Notes: generated from the letters alone by a model not told the origin. Counted from the stretch's first letter, positions 8,775 to 19,932 are shown. The stretch is DNA of 64,000 nt from Collinsella sp. An268 (GCF_002159765.1 NZ_NFJH01000001.1:310001-374000); one strand, 5' to 3'. Translations and numbers: made by a program.

Positions 8775-9923
8775 CTAGTCCAAGATGTCATCGATGGCGT
8801 CGCGGATGCGGTCGCCCACCGAGCGGCGTGGGGCGGGCGCGAACTCCTCGCCCCGGCTCTTGGCGAAGCGCTCCAACAGCTCGCGCTCCTCCACGCTGAG
8901 CCTGCGCGGCACCGTGACCCGCACCTGGGCGATGGCGCGGCCGCGGGAGCCGCCGCCCCCGATGCGGGGCATGCCCTTCTCGTCCACGGTGACGGTGTCG
9001 CCAAACTGGGTGCCGGCGGGTATGTCGAAGGTGATGGTCTCGTCGGGCATGATGCCGGCGACCTCTACCGTGCATCCCAGGGCGGCCTGGGCCATGCCGA
9101 TCTCGACCTCCAGGGCAAGGTCATCGCCCATCCGGTGGAAGCGCTCGTGCTCCTCCACGGCCACCGTCACGATAAGGTCGCCGGACTCCGCACCGCGGTA
9201 GCCCGCCTCGCCGTAGCCGCGCACGCGCAGCTGCCGCCCGGAGGAGATGCCCGCCGGAATCTGGACATCGATCTTCTCGTGGTTGGGCGTGCGACCCTGC
9301 CCGTCGCACATCTCGCAGGGGTGGTCGATGACCACACCCTCGCCGCCGCAATCCGGGCAGGGGGACGAGGACTGCATCTGGCCGAATATGGAGCGCTGCA
9401 CCGTCGTCACGAAGCCCGTGCCATGGCAGCGCGGGCACTGCTGCTCGTGCGCGCCCTCGGAAAGGCCCGTGCCCTGACAGTCCTCGCATGGGGCGAGGCG
9501 GTCGTAGCTGATGGTCTTCGTGCAGCCAAGCGCCGCCTCCTCGAGCGTCACGCTGAGGGAGATGGCCATGTCGCGGCCCTGGCGCCGCGTCTGGCGACGG
9601 CGCCCGCCGGCCGCTCCCCCGCCGAAGAACGACGAGAAGATATCGTCCATCCCCATGCCGCCGAAGATGTCGTTGAGGTCGACATAGCCCGAGCCCATGG
9701 GCCCGTCCGCCGTACCGAAGCGATCGTAGTTGGCGCGCTTCTGCTCATCGGAGAGGACGGAATACGCCTCGTTGAGCTCCTTGAACTTCTCCTCGGCGTC
9801 CGGGTCGTCGGAAACATCCGGATGCACCGTGCGCGCCTTCTTCAGAAACGCGCGCTTGATGGTGCGCTGGTCGGCGTCGCGGTCGACGCCGAGCACCTCG
9901 TAATAATTCCTTTTCTCAGCCAA
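8775..9923 (-). CDS. dnaJ: Chaperone protein DnaJ (full-length type I)
   Basis: Hsp40 co-chaperone of DnaK. The J domain at residues 6-70 has the catalytic HPD (34-36). A Gly/Phe-rich linker with FFGGGAAGG follows. Four CxxCxGxG repeats (CEDCQGTG, CPRCHGTG, CPDCGGEG, CEMCDGQG) form the two zinc centres near residues 150-215, and both substrate-binding beta domains follow. 382 aa. The start is TTG 9923, preceded by GGGAG and AAAGGG. grpE/dnaK are not adjacent. This is the complete DnaJ, in contrast with the modified paralogue directly upstream. Confidence 0.95.
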   Translation of the reverse strand: MAEKRNYYEVLGVDRDADQRTIKRAFLKKARTVHPDVSDDPDAEEKFKELNEAYSVLSDEQKRANYDRFGTADGPMGSGYVDLNDIFGGMGMDDIFSSFFGGGAAGGRRRQTRRQGRDMAISLSVTLEEAALGCTKTISYDRLAPCEDCQGTGLSEGAHEQQCPRCHGTGFVTTVQRSIFGQMQSSSPCPDCGGEGVVIDHPCEMCDGQGRTPNHEKIDVQIPAGISSGRQLRVRGYGEAGYRGAESGDLIVTVAVEEHERFHRMGDDLALEVEIGMAQAALGCTVEVAGIMPDETITFDIPAGTQFGDTVTVDEKGMPRIGGGGSRGRAIAQVRVTVPRRLSVEERELLERFAKSRGEEFAPAPRRSVGDRIRDAIDDILD

Positions 9924-9959
9924 AACCCTTTACACTCCCCACTTCGGTTGGCACCCCGG

Positions 9960-9983
9960 CGTGGCGCCCTTGCGCGCGCCACG
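9960..9983 (-). terminator. Hairpin between the two dnaJ genes
   Basis: An 8-bp perfect stem (CGTGGCGC with GCGCCACG, 8-base loop) about 70 bases past the stop of the upstream dnaJ-like gene. No U-tract follows, so it may be a weak terminator or a leader structure of dnaJ. Confidence 0.3.
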
Positions 9984-10054
9984 TCCGGCATCGTCCGTTG
10001 TACCCGCTGAAAACCAACGGTAATCACCCGCGGCGGATGCGGCGGGCGCCCCCG

Positions 10055-11167
10055 TCACAACAGGTAGTACGGGCGCCAGTACAGACCGCTCGAGCAGCTC
10101 ACGAACCACAGCATGATGAGCGCGTAGAAAAGCGCGTTGCCGAATCCCGCGAGGAAGCGCTTGCCGCCTCGCTTCCACCACAGGGGCGTGCGGTGCATAA
10201 CGTCGTCGGAGAGCACCTGGAACACCCCGAAGCCGAATACCGCGACGCATACGATGGCGATGACCGAGAGGATCTGCATGAAGGCGAAGAGCAGCACGAA
10301 GGGCGCCGCGAAGCCCATGAGGTAGAAGCCCTGGTGGGCGCGCCCCTCAAGGCGCTCGGCGGCAACGCGCGCGCGTCCGATGAGGTCGCCGCCCGCCGCC
10401 CCGTTGGTGCCGGCGTGCCCCATGCCGGCAACGCGCACGCGGTCGCCGTCGTGGGTGCCCGCGGGGAACTCGATGACCGCCTCGCTCATGACCTGCGTGC
10501 GCCCGGTCCCGCCGCACTCGGGGCAGGGATCGGCGACGACCTTGCCCGAGCCGCCGCACTCGGGGCAGACCATCTGGAACGTGCCGCCCCCGAACAGAAA
10601 CGACATGTCGACGCCGATGGAGCCCGTGCCGCCGCAGCTGGGGCAGGTGTGCGCGTGCTCGCTCGAGACCGAACCCGACCCGTGGCAATGGCCGCACGGC
10701 TCGTAGCGCCGGTACCGGATGCCCTTGCGGGCGCCGCGCTTCACCTCGTCGGCGGAGAGCTCGACGTCCACGACGACGTCGGCGCCGTTCTCGGGGTTGT
10801 ACGCGGAGGCGCTCCTGCCCCGCGCCTGCCCCCAATCGCCGAACCCCCCGCCGAAGGGGAACCCGCCACCGAAGGGAGAGCCCGCGTACCCGCCGCCATA
10901 GGAGGCGTAGGGGTTCGCACCGGCGGATGCCGCCGCATAGGGGTTTCCCGAGCGCATGGCATCGTAGCGCGCCCGCTTCTGGTCGTCGGATAGGACGGCG
11001 TACGCCTCGGAGACCTCCTTGAACTTCTCCTCTGCATCGGGTGCCTTGTTCACATCCGGGTGGAGCTTGCGGGCCTTCTGCTGAAACGCCTTCTGAATCT
11101 CGCGCTTGTCGGCATCTTTGGAGACCCCGAGAATCGCGTAGTAATCCTTTTCGTTCATAGTCGCCAC
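10055..11167 (-). CDS. DnaJ-like protein with zinc fingers and C-terminal membrane segments
   Basis: 370 aa. The J domain (residues 9-72, HPDV at 37-40) is followed by a Gly/Tyr/Ala-rich linker. Four zinc repeats (CGHCHGSG, CPSCGGTG, CPECGGSG, CPECGGTG) occupy about residues 165-230, and then only a shortened first substrate-binding domain. In place of the second beta domain, the last 90 residues hold two or three strongly hydrophobic stretches, around GFAAPFVLLFAFMQILSVIA and GNALFYALIMLWFVS. The chaperone is therefore probably tethered to the membrane. GTG 11167 is used because AGGAGG lies 11 bases upstream; ATG 11158 is the alternative. The function beyond recruiting DnaK is not known. Confidence 0.85.
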   Translation of the reverse strand: MATMNEKDYYAILGVSKDADKREIQKAFQQKARKLHPDVNKAPDAEEKFKEVSEAYAVLSDDQKRARYDAMRSGNPYAAASAGANPYASYGGGYAGSPFGGGFPFGGGFGDWGQARGRSASAYNPENGADVVVDVELSADEVKRGARKGIRYRRYEPCGHCHGSGSVSSEHAHTCPSCGGTGSIGVDMSFLFGGGTFQMVCPECGGSGKVVADPCPECGGTGRTQVMSEAVIEFPAGTHDGDRVRVAGMGHAGTNGAAGGDLIGRARVAAERLEGRAHQGFYLMGFAAPFVLLFAFMQILSVIAIVCVAVFGFGVFQVLSDDVMHRTPLWWKRGGKRFLAGFGNALFYALIMLWFVSCSSGLYWRPYYLL

Positions 11168-11205
11168 GGGAGAACGAACCTCCTAGGTTGAGACAGATGT
11201 GGCTT

Positions 11206-11232
11206 ATTGTACCTGAGCGGCCGGAACGTCAA
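11206..11232 (-). promoter_or_regulatory. Probable promoter of the dnaJ-like gene
   Basis: Minus-strand TTGACG (11227-11232) and TACAAT (11206-11211), 15 bases apart (16 if TTTGAC is taken), about 40 bases upstream of the start codon. It lies in the 133-base gap after hemW. Confidence 0.55.
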
Positions 11233-11300
11233 ACGCAAGATAGCCGGCCCCTACCGCGCGTACACATGACTGACGGCAACCCTACCTGAACCTTACGGGC

Positions 11301-12542
11301 CTACGATACCTCCGTCGCCAGGTCCCAGAACCGCGCGTAGAGCTCGTTGCCCAGAAGCCAGCCGCGCTCCGTAGGCACCAGGCGGGCGCCGGGCGCGTGC
11401 TCTCGCCACGCCGCGGCGCCATCCGGCGCATCGGTCCACGCGGCAAGCCCGGCGGCGCAGACATCGCGAAGGGCGCCGTCGACGGCCCCGTCCCCCATGC
11501 AGGCCGCAGCGCGGGCGATTAGCGCCCGATCGACCCCGTCGGTCATGCGCATGCCGAGCATGAGGTCCTCGGCGAGCGCCTCCCGCTCATGCAGGAGCTC
11601 GATATCGAAGCGCGCGGCCGCGTCATCGAGCTGCACGAGGCGCACGCGATCGCGCGGGTCCACCGATCGCGTCGGCGCGTCGCCCTCGCCTCCCGGAAAG
11701 AGTCGGCGCAGCCTCAGGTACGTGGCGCCGTCGAGCATGCCCGCGGCCGAGCGTCCGATACCGAGATAGCCGGCGCCCGTCCAGTACATGCAGTTATGGC
11801 GGCAGCGCCGCCCCGGCAGGGCGTAGCTCGCCACCTCGTAGCGCGCATACCCCGCCCCCGCCAGCACCGATGCGGCGGTCTCCATGCAGCTCGCCTGAAA
11901 GTCCTCGTCCGGAACGAGGCGCGGGTCCCGCTCAGCGCGCCGAGCGAGCGGAGTCCCCTCCTCCAACGTCAGCGGATAGACCGAGACATGGTCGGGCCGG
12001 GCCTCGACCGTGCGCGCAAGCGTAGCGCGCCACGACGCTCCCGTCTGCCCGGGCAGACCGCACATGAGGTCGCACGACACGGTGAAGCCGTGCCGTCGCG
12101 CGCGCTCGAGCGCCGCAAGGGCGCCGCGGGCGGAGTGCAGCCGTCCGATGCGTCCGAGTTCGTCGTCGTCAAGGCTCTGCACCCCCAGCGAGATGCGGGT
12201 CGCACCGGCCGCGGCCAGACGCTGCGCGAGGGCCTCGCCAAAGGATTCGGGGTTTGCCTCGCAGGTGAGCTCGGAGGGGGCGCACCATCGGCGGATATGC
12301 GCGACGAGAGTGGCGAGACTCTCTCCGAGCACCGACGGCGTGCCGCCGCCGATGTACACGGTCTCAACGTCCTCGAGGGCCCCGCACGCGCCAAACGCGT
12401 CGATGCGCGATTCGAGCTGCGCCAGATAGGCCCCGGCGACGCGGGCGAGCCTCTCGCCCGTGAGCCCGCAGGAGTCGAAATCGCAGTAGGCGCACTTGGC
12501 ATGGCAGAACGGGACATGCACGTAGAGGGCGCGCACCGTCAT
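11301..12542 (-). CDS. hemW: Radical SAM heme chaperone HemW (formerly coproporphyrinogen oxidase-like)
   Basis: A radical SAM protein of the HemW family, now regarded as a heme-binding chaperone rather than an oxygen-independent coproporphyrinogen oxidase. The cluster motif CHAKCAYC (C13, C17, C20) is followed by D instead of the second aromatic-site cysteine of true HemN, and GGGTPSVL is the SAM-contact GGGTP motif. 413 aa from ATG 12542, whose ATGA overlaps the dus stop. A lepA-to-hemW order upstream of dnaJ is common in Gram-positive bacteria and supports the name. Confidence 0.9.
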   Translation of the reverse strand: MTVRALYVHVPFCHAKCAYCDFDSCGLTGERLARVAGAYLAQLESRIDAFGACGALEDVETVYIGGGTPSVLGESLATLVAHIRRWCAPSELTCEANPESFGEALAQRLAAAGATRISLGVQSLDDDELGRIGRLHSARGALAALERARRHGFTVSCDLMCGLPGQTGASWRATLARTVEARPDHVSVYPLTLEEGTPLARRAERDPRLVPDEDFQASCMETAASVLAGAGYARYEVASYALPGRRCRHNCMYWTGAGYLGIGRSAAGMLDGATYLRLRRLFPGGEGDAPTRSVDPRDRVRLVQLDDAAARFDIELLHEREALAEDLMLGMRMTDGVDRALIARAAACMGDGAVDGALRDVCAAGLAAWTDAPDGAAAWREHAPGARLVPTERGWLLGNELYARFWDLATEVS

Positions 12543-13524
12543 GCGCAATCGGCCTCGATCTCATCTACGAGGGCCATGAACTCCTCGTAGGTCGTGCAGG
12601 TGACCACGCGCCCGCGCCAGGCGGCGGCATGCGGCAGACCTTTGAGATACCAGGTCGCGAAGGTTCGGGCCCGCGCCATAAGGGGAAGGTATCGGTGCAC
12701 GAGCCCCAGATGCTCGCGCAGGGCGTCGAGGCGCTCGCGGGCATCGTGCGCAGGCACCGGGGCCCCGTCACGGACGCAGGCGAGGGCATCCTGGAAGATC
12801 CACGGGTTTCCGTACGACCCGCGCGCGATAAAGACTCCGGAGGCTGCCGTGTCGGCTAGGCGGCGCGCCGCGCACTCGGCATCGAATACGTCGCCCGACC
12901 CGATGACCGGGACGCTCACGGCACGCGCCACCTCATCGATGACCGACCAGTCCGCCGTGCCCGTGTAGAGCTGTTTGGCGGAGCGCCCGTGCACGGCGAT
13001 GGCGGACGCGCCCGCCTGCTCGAGACGGCGCGCGAGCTCAGGCGCCGTGCGCTCGCCCGTGCGAAACGCCGTCCTCATCTTGACGGTCACGGGAACCTGC
13101 GCGCGAGCGGTGCATGCGCGCACGATCTCCTCGGCGAGCTCCGGCGTCTCCATGAGCGCGCAGCCCTCGCCTTTGGTGATGACCTTGCGGGCGGGGCACG
13201 CCATGTTGACGTCGATCAGGGTGAGCCTCTCGCCGACGCGCTCCTGCACGGCCTCGACGGCACCGGCGAACTGATCGGGCTTCGACCCGAAGAGCTGCAC
13301 GCAGATCTGCGGCTCCTCCTCTTCGGGGAGCACGAGCCGCCAGGTCTTGTTGCTCGCGTACGCGAGCCCGGCGACGCTCACCATCTCAGAATAGGCGAGG
13401 CGGGCGCCGCGCCGCCGGCACATGATGCGGTAGGCGGCATCGGTGACCCCCGCCATGGGCGCCAGCAGAAAGGGCTGCTCGGCAAGGTGGGCGCGCACCA
13501 GGGCCGCGCCGTCGGTCTCCGCCA

Positions 13525-13525
<1 letters not shown>
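12539..13525 (-). CDS. dus: tRNA-dihydrouridine synthase (DusB-like)
   Basis: A flavin enzyme that reduces uridine to dihydrouridine in the tRNA D-loop. 328 aa. The TIM barrel opens with FLLAPMAGVTDAAYR. The catalytic cysteine is in NMACPARKV, and IGSGDVF and FIARGSYGNPW form the FMN phosphate site. The start is GTG 13525, which shares one base with the lepA stop; the open frame further upstream is inside lepA. The C-terminus overlaps hemW by 4 bases. The exact Dus class (DusB-like) is inference. Confidence 0.9.
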
Positions 13526-15342
<1,817 letters not shown>

Positions 15343-15343
15343 T

Positions 15344-15349
15344 CTATAC
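15344..15349 (-). promoter_or_regulatory. Possible -10 element for a leaderless lepA transcript
   Basis: Minus-strand TATAGA immediately after the rpsT terminator U-tract. A start site 6-8 bases downstream would fall at or next to ATG 15333. No clear -35 is seen. Confidence 0.35.
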
Positions 15350-15350
15350 G

Positions 15351-15377
15351 AAAAGGGCCCGTCGGAAAACGGGCCCT
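15351..15377 (-). terminator. Intrinsic terminator of rpsT
   Basis: A perfect 9-bp GC-rich stem (AGGGCCCGT with ACGGGCCCT, 6-base loop), followed on the minus strand by TTTT. It lies 25 bases after the rpsT stop and directly before lepA. Confidence 0.85.
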
Positions 15378-15401
15378 CGGCAACGCGATGCGAAGTGCAG
15401 G

Positions 15402-15665
15402 TTACTTGATGGAGTTCACGAGGCCCTGCACGCCGGACTTGCGGTTGGAAGCCTGGTTCTTGTGGATGATGCCCTTGGAGGCAGCCTGGTCGAGACGCTT
15501 GTAGGCGCGGGAGGCGGCAGCCTGAGCGGCATCCTTGTCGCCCTCGGCGACGGCGGCCTGAACATGCTTGACGAGCGTCTTGAGCTCGGAGCGGACGGCG
15601 CGGTTGCGGACACGCGCCTTCTCAGCGGTACGGATACGCTTCTTCTGGGACTTGATGTTTGCCAC
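15402..15665 (-). CDS. rpsT: 30S ribosomal protein S20
   Basis: A basic, all-helical primary 16S rRNA-binding protein. 87 aa with the family opening [18 protein letters not shown] and the conserved SELKTLVK and [22 protein letters not shown] blocks. GTG 15665 is the start because AAAGGA lies 10 bases upstream; the open frame reaching 15734 has no such site. It is monocistronic, with its own terminator downstream. Confidence 0.97.
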   Translation of the reverse strand: MANIKSQKKRIRTAEKARVRNRAVRSELKTLVKHVQAAVAEGDKDAAQAAASRAYKRLDQAASKGIIHKNQASNRKSGVQGLVNSIK

Positions 15666-15744
15666 TTTCGTTGGTTCCTTTCGATCTTGATCGATCAGTT
15701 CGTTATCCGGGCCTCTGAGACACGGTGAGGTCACACAAGCGGTT

Positions 15745-15750
15745 AGTCTA
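15745..15750 (-). promoter_or_regulatory. Possible -10 element of rpsT
   Basis: Minus-strand TAGACT preceded by TGC, an extended -10-like context, about 80 bases upstream of rpsT. The -35 (TTCCGC at 17 bases) is poor. Confidence 0.35.
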
Positions 15751-15790
15751 GCACAAGTGCGTGACCTGCGGAAGTGCAGAAGCTATGGAA

Positions 15791-16795
15791 TTACTGCGCC
15801 CATGTGGGGGCCTGCCGGGGCGCGGGAGGCGCGGTGCGCTTGCCCGCGATGTGGGAGATCCAGACCGTGAAGGCGACCTGCCCGTCCCGCGAGCCTTTGA
15901 GCGCCGCCTCGACGTCCACGGCCTCGGCGAGCGCGGCCTCGAGCTCCTCGGAGGTGAAGCGGCGCGCCCATCCCAGATGGTTGCGCACCTGCCAGCCCTG
16001 CAGCCCAAGCACGTGCGCGAGCTCGCGCCCCTGCCCGCGCCGATCGAGCGCCTTGGCGCACATGAGCTCGCGCAGCCGGGTGCAGAGAAGGGAGAAGAGC
16101 CGCACCTCGCTTTTGGGCGGCTGCAGCCGATAGAGCTCCAGCGCCCGCGGCAGGTCGCGCGCTGCCACGGCGTTGAGGAAGTCCCAGGGCTTCACCTCGG
16201 CCGTGCGCACGACCAGCCTCTCGACGTCGACCCGCTCTATCCGCGGCGCATCGACCATCTGCGCGAGCGTCTTGAGCTCGTTGCCGAGCATGCGCGTCCC
16301 GTCGCCGGCGCGCGCGATGAGCTCCTCCGCCGCATCGAGCGAGATCTCCTTGCCGTGCCGGCGCGCCATGCCCTGCACAAGCAGGGGGAGCTCCCTGCCC
16401 TTTTTTGCCGCGCAATCGATGACGGCCTTCTTGTCGACGGCTGCGACAGCCTTGTAGAGCCGCGTGTTCTTGGCCATCTGCGCCGCGAGTATGAGCAGGA
16501 CCGTGGTGGGAGCGGGGTTCTTGACATAGGCGACGAGCCCCTCGCGGACCGGTTCGGCAAGCTTGTCACACCCCTCGAGGATAACGAGGCGGAAGTCGGC
16601 GCCCATGGGGTAGGTGTTAAGCGAGCCGATGATGTCGTCGATGTCCGGATCCTTTGTCATATCGCGCACATCGAGGTTGAAATCGGCCATGCCGGACGCC
16701 TCGAGGCGCTTCTTCAACCTGTCGACCGCAGCCTCGCGCTTGACCTCGTCGGGGCCGACGGCGAGATAGACCGGCAGCAGGGCTGATGCAGCCAT
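15791..16795 (-). CDS. holA: DNA polymerase III delta subunit
   Basis: The clamp-loader subunit that opens the beta ring. 334 aa. The fold starts VYLAVGPDEVKREAAVDRLK. The family pattern TVLLILAAQMAKNTRLYKAV, the helical GTRMLGNELKTLAQM and the C-terminal collar region around LFSLLCTRLRELM are visible. The start is ATG 16795 with GAGGAGG upstream; a longer open frame to 16909 lacks a site and overlaps comEC. A comEC-holA-rpsT order is widespread in Gram-positive bacteria. Confidence 0.92.
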   Translation of the reverse strand: MAASALLPVYLAVGPDEVKREAAVDRLKKRLEASGMADFNLDVRDMTKDPDIDDIIGSLNTYPMGADFRLVILEGCDKLAEPVREGLVAYVKNPAPTTVLLILAAQMAKNTRLYKAVAAVDKKAVIDCAAKKGRELPLLVQGMARRHGKEISLDAAEELIARAGDGTRMLGNELKTLAQMVDAPRIERVDVERLVVRTAEVKPWDFLNAVAARDLPRALELYRLQPPKSEVRLFSLLCTRLRELMCAKALDRRGQGRELAHVLGLQGWQVRNHLGWARRFTSEELEAALAEAVDVEAALKGSRDGQVAFTVWISHIAGKRTAPPAPRQAPTWAQ

Positions 16796-16805
16796 CGAAA
16801 CCTCC

Positions 16806-19166
16806 TCACGTAGATGTAGCTGACACATTGTACCCCGACCGGGCATCGATGGGACACGGGCGCGCGGTGGCGACGCGCGCCCCCTCATCGTCGGGGAACA
16901 GCGTGACATCGCCCGCTTCGATGGTGCAGATAAAGGGACAGCCCGCTTGCGCGAGCAGCTGCCGCGCCTCCCGGCTCGGATGCCCGTAAGCGTTGCCCTC
17001 CCCGGCGCTCGCCACGGCGAGCTCGGGCGTCAGCGCGGCGAGCATCTCCTCATCAACCGAGGCCGCAGAGCCGTGATGTCCCACCTTGAGCACATCGATG
17101 TCGCCGACGGCGTCGGCGTACGCATTCGCCTCATCAGCCTCGGTGTCGCCGGTCAAGAGCATGCGAAGGGCTCCCCCCGCCCCCTCATAGGTGACATCAA
17201 GCACGAGCGACTCGCCGTTCTCCTCCCCCGTCACCTCGCCATGGGGCCAGACGACCCGCGCCTCGAACCCGCCGACCCGGATGACGCTTTCGAGCGCTAT
17301 CTCCTCAAGGGGAGATGGCCCCTCCTTCACCTCGCGCGGCGCGTCGGCGGCGGCGCCCTTAGCCACCAGCACGCGGTCGACGGTAAACGCATCGAGCACA
17401 TCCGGCAGACCGCCCCAGTGGTCGCTGTCCCAATGGGTGATGACGACGGCATCCAGATGCGTGACGCGCTGGCGCGCCAGGGCGTAGCGCACCTGCTCGT
17501 CCACCCCGGCATCGACGAGCAGCGTTGAGCCGCCCTCGCGCACGAGTATGGCATCCGCCTGCCCGACATCGAGCACGGTGATCGACGCGGGCGCAAAGCA
17601 TGCCATCCAAGCCGTCGGCGCAGCGAGGGCGGCGACCGCCGCAAGAGAGCCAGCGATAAGCAGGCGCGGCTTGGGCAGGCGCCACCGGATATACGCGGCG
17701 GCGGCAAGACCGTAGGGTGCCAGGAGCAGGGGCGCTCCCACGGTTGACGGGTCCACGGTGACCGCGGCCCACGGCGGGGCCGCAAGCGCGTCGGCAACAA
17801 AGAGGGAGAGACGGCTCAGCAACAGGGCGGGAGCCCAGACGAGAGGGAGGCCCGGCAGAGCCACCGATACGGCGGCCCCTATGAGGCCCGCGACGAGCAG
17901 AGCGGTCATCAAGGGCCCGAGCAGCAGGTTGGCGATGGGCGCCACCAGCGAGACCTCTCCAAAGATCGGGACGGTGAGGGGCAGCGTGGCGAGCTGCGCC
18001 ACCAAGGTGAGGGCGAGCGGCGACGCGACCGCGCGCGGCATGCGGCACCCCTGAAGCAGCGCCTCCGCATAGCCGAAGAGAAGATGGATGGCGGCGACGC
18101 TCACCGCGGAGAGCTGGAAGCCGAGATCGTACACCACCCCGGGCTGAGCGGCCGCGAGCACCATGATGGCGAGGGCGAGGCCGGAGATGCCGTGGGCGCG
18201 GCGCCCGCCGACCTGCGCCGCCAGCGCAGCCGTGACCATGACGAGTGACCGCAGGGCCGATGCGGCGCACCCGGTGAAAAGGACGTAGGAGCCCATGACG
18301 ACGGCGAGCACGGCGGCGCGCGCAGCGGGTCCCGCCCCGATAACCCTCAGCGCGAGCATGACGAGCGCGGAGACCAGAGCGAGATGGCTCCCGGACACGG
18401 CCACGAGATGCGAGGTCCCTGTCCGCGAGAAGGATGCGTCGGCATCCGCCGCGGCTAGTTCTGTCGTCCGGCCGCACACGATACCCGCGATCAGAGCGCG
18501 GGCGGGGTCCCCATCGGGTTCGAGCGCGGAGAGCACGCGCTCGCGCACCGCATCCCACGGCGCTCGCGCCGACCCCCTCTCGGGCTCGATGTGCACAGCC
18601 CGGACCGCAGCAACCTTGCCCTCCATGAACGACCGGCGCCCCCACTCGTCATCCGCCAGGCGCTCGACGCGCCCGACGCACCGCAGGCGCTCACCCGACC
18701 CCAGCAGCACATCGGTTTCGAGCGTCACGCCCACGGGAAAGCCTCCTTCCGGCCCGTACCAGCCCGCATCGATAGAGGAGCCGAAGGAGGTCGTTGTCGG
18801 GTCGCCTGCGGTCACCATCGTGCCCGTTCGGACCGCTGCGCCCATGAGCGCCTCATACCCGGCGGAACGCGATATGAGCGCTCCCGCCGAGGCGAAGGAG
18901 CCCGCGAGCGCCCCCATCGCCGCCCATCGGAGCAAGGCGCGCGCGTGCGGCCCGAACCGTCCCAAGGCGACAAATCCCGCGAGCGCTACGCAGCCGAGCG
19001 CCACCGCCGCAGCGACAGCCGTCGCGGTGCCCGCACCGCTAGCGAACCCCCGCCATCCCAGCTCCATCAGGCAGCCTGCGACCGCGAGCTCCGCGAGGGC
19101 GCCCGCCATGGAGTACGGCATCAGGGGACGGGGTGGGAGATCGCCCGCGGGGGTGGCTACAGGCAT
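16806..19166 (-). CDS. comEC: ComEC/Rec2 DNA-uptake channel
   Basis: A polytopic protein proposed to carry single-stranded DNA across the membrane in transformation. 786 aa. N-terminal hydrophobic helices and an OB-like loop come first. The ComEC competence domain follows (about residues 205-480, with the hallmark FSRTGTSHLVAVSGSHLALV). The C-terminal metallo-beta-lactamase domain starts DVGQADAILV, has HWDSDHWGGLPD as the metal motif and LTGDTEADEAN, and ends in VGHHGS. All three parts are intact. The ATG overlaps the comEA stop by 10 bases, giving a coupled comEA-comEC operon. Confidence 0.93.
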   Translation of the reverse strand: MPVATPAGDLPPRPLMPYSMAGALAELAVAGCLMELGWRGFASGAGTATAVAAAVALGCVALAGFVALGRFGPHARALLRWAAMGALAGSFASAGALISRSAGYEALMGAAVRTGTMVTAGDPTTTSFGSSIDAGWYGPEGGFPVGVTLETDVLLGSGERLRCVGRVERLADDEWGRRSFMEGKVAAVRAVHIEPERGSARAPWDAVRERVLSALEPDGDPARALIAGIVCGRTTELAAADADASFSRTGTSHLVAVSGSHLALVSALVMLALRVIGAGPAARAAVLAVVMGSYVLFTGCAASALRSLVMVTAALAAQVGGRRAHGISGLALAIMVLAAAQPGVVYDLGFQLSAVSVAAIHLLFGYAEALLQGCRMPRAVASPLALTLVAQLATLPLTVPIFGEVSLVAPIANLLLGPLMTALLVAGLIGAAVSVALPGLPLVWAPALLLSRLSLFVADALAAPPWAAVTVDPSTVGAPLLLAPYGLAAAAYIRWRLPKPRLLIAGSLAAVAALAAPTAWMACFAPASITVLDVGQADAILVREGGSTLLVDAGVDEQVRYALARQRVTHLDAVVITHWDSDHWGGLPDVLDAFTVDRVLVAKGAAADAPREVKEGPSPLEEIALESVIRVGGFEARVVWPHGEVTGEENGESLVLDVTYEGAGGALRMLLTGDTEADEANAYADAVGDIDVLKVGHHGSAASVDEEMLAALTPELAVASAGEGNAYGHPSREARQLLAQAGCPFICTIEAGDVTLFPDDEGARVATARPCPIDARSGYNVSATST

Positions 19167-19882
19167 AGGCGGTCCTTCATGTTCTCGAACTTCTTCTCAC
19201 CGATGCCGCTCACCCGCATCAGGTCCTCAAGTGCCGAGAAGGGGCCGTTCTGCTCGCGGTCCTCCACGATGGCCTCTGCCGTGGAGGGCCCCACGCCGGG
19301 TAGGGTATCGAGCTCATCTGCGGTGGCCGTATTGATGCTCACCAGTGGCTGCGCGCCAGCCTGGTCGCCCGCACCGCCTTCCGATACGGATGAGGAAGGC
19401 GAGGCGCCGCCCTCCCCTATCCGCGGGACGTAGATCTTCATCCCGTCCGTCACCCTCATGGCGCGGTTAAGCGACGATATGTCGGCATCGGCGGCAAGCC
19501 CGCCCGCAGCATCCAGGGCGTCGGCAACGCGGGAGCCAGCATCGAGCTCAACGACGGCAGGAGACGCGACAGCGCCGGCAACGTCCACCACGACGAGCTC
19601 GCCTGCGTCCGCATCTTCAACAGAACCTTCGGTCCCATCGCCCTCTGATGCGGCATCGGTGCGCCCCTCATCCTCCGTCGACCTCGCATCCGTGGCCGAC
19701 TCTCCGCGCTCGATCACGACGCCGTCCCCCGCAGCCATGCCCGAGCCGAGCGCGATACCGGCACAGACAGCCGCGGCAAGCGCCACGACGACAATCGCCG
19801 AGCTCACAGACCTGCCGCTGACTCCTGCAACACGCCGCAGGACACGGTCCCGCACCGCTTTGCCCTCCCTTTGCTGCGCCAT
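19157..19882 (-). CDS. comEA: ComEA helix-hairpin-helix DNA receptor
   Basis: A membrane-anchored DNA-binding protein for transformation. 241 aa. A single N-terminal transmembrane helix (about residues 27-49) is followed by an acidic low-complexity spacer. An SLBB-like domain comes next (VDVAGAVASPAVVELDAGSRV through KIYVPRIGEG), then a second short linker. The C-terminal tandem HhH is SINTATADELDTLPGVGPST and VSGIGEKKFENMKD. The start ATG 19882 has no good Shine-Dalgarno sequence; the nearest purine run is inside a stack of hairpins, so translation may be structure-controlled. Confidence 0.92.
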   Translation of the reverse strand: MAQQREGKAVRDRVLRRVAGVSGRSVSSAIVVVALAAAVCAGIALGSGMAAGDGVVIERGESATDARSTEDEGRTDAASEGDGTEGSVEDADAGELVVVDVAGAVASPAVVELDAGSRVADALDAAGGLAADADISSLNRAMRVTDGMKIYVPRIGEGGASPSSSVSEGGAGDQAGAQPLVSINTATADELDTLPGVGPSTAEAIVEDREQNGPFSALEDLMRVSGIGEKKFENMKDRLCL

Positions 19883-19889
19883 AGCAATC

Positions 19890-19932
19890 GCCCCCTCGGG
19901 GGCATCCTCTCATGAGGAGACCCCTTTGGGGG
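19890..19932 (-). promoter_or_regulatory. Triple hairpin in the comEA leader
   Basis: Three adjacent stems directly upstream of the comEA start: GCCCCCTCGGGGGC (19890-19903), TCCTCTCATGAGGA (19905-19918) and CCCCTTTGGGGG (19921-19932). The outer arms can also pair with each other. It could be a terminator after thiI or could hide the comEA ribosome-binding site. Confidence 0.5.

Noticed and set aside
11301-12542. Oxygen-independent coproporphyrinogen III oxidase HemN
   Set aside because: The protein is short and has the CxxxCxxC-D opening of HemW instead of the HemN cysteine pattern.
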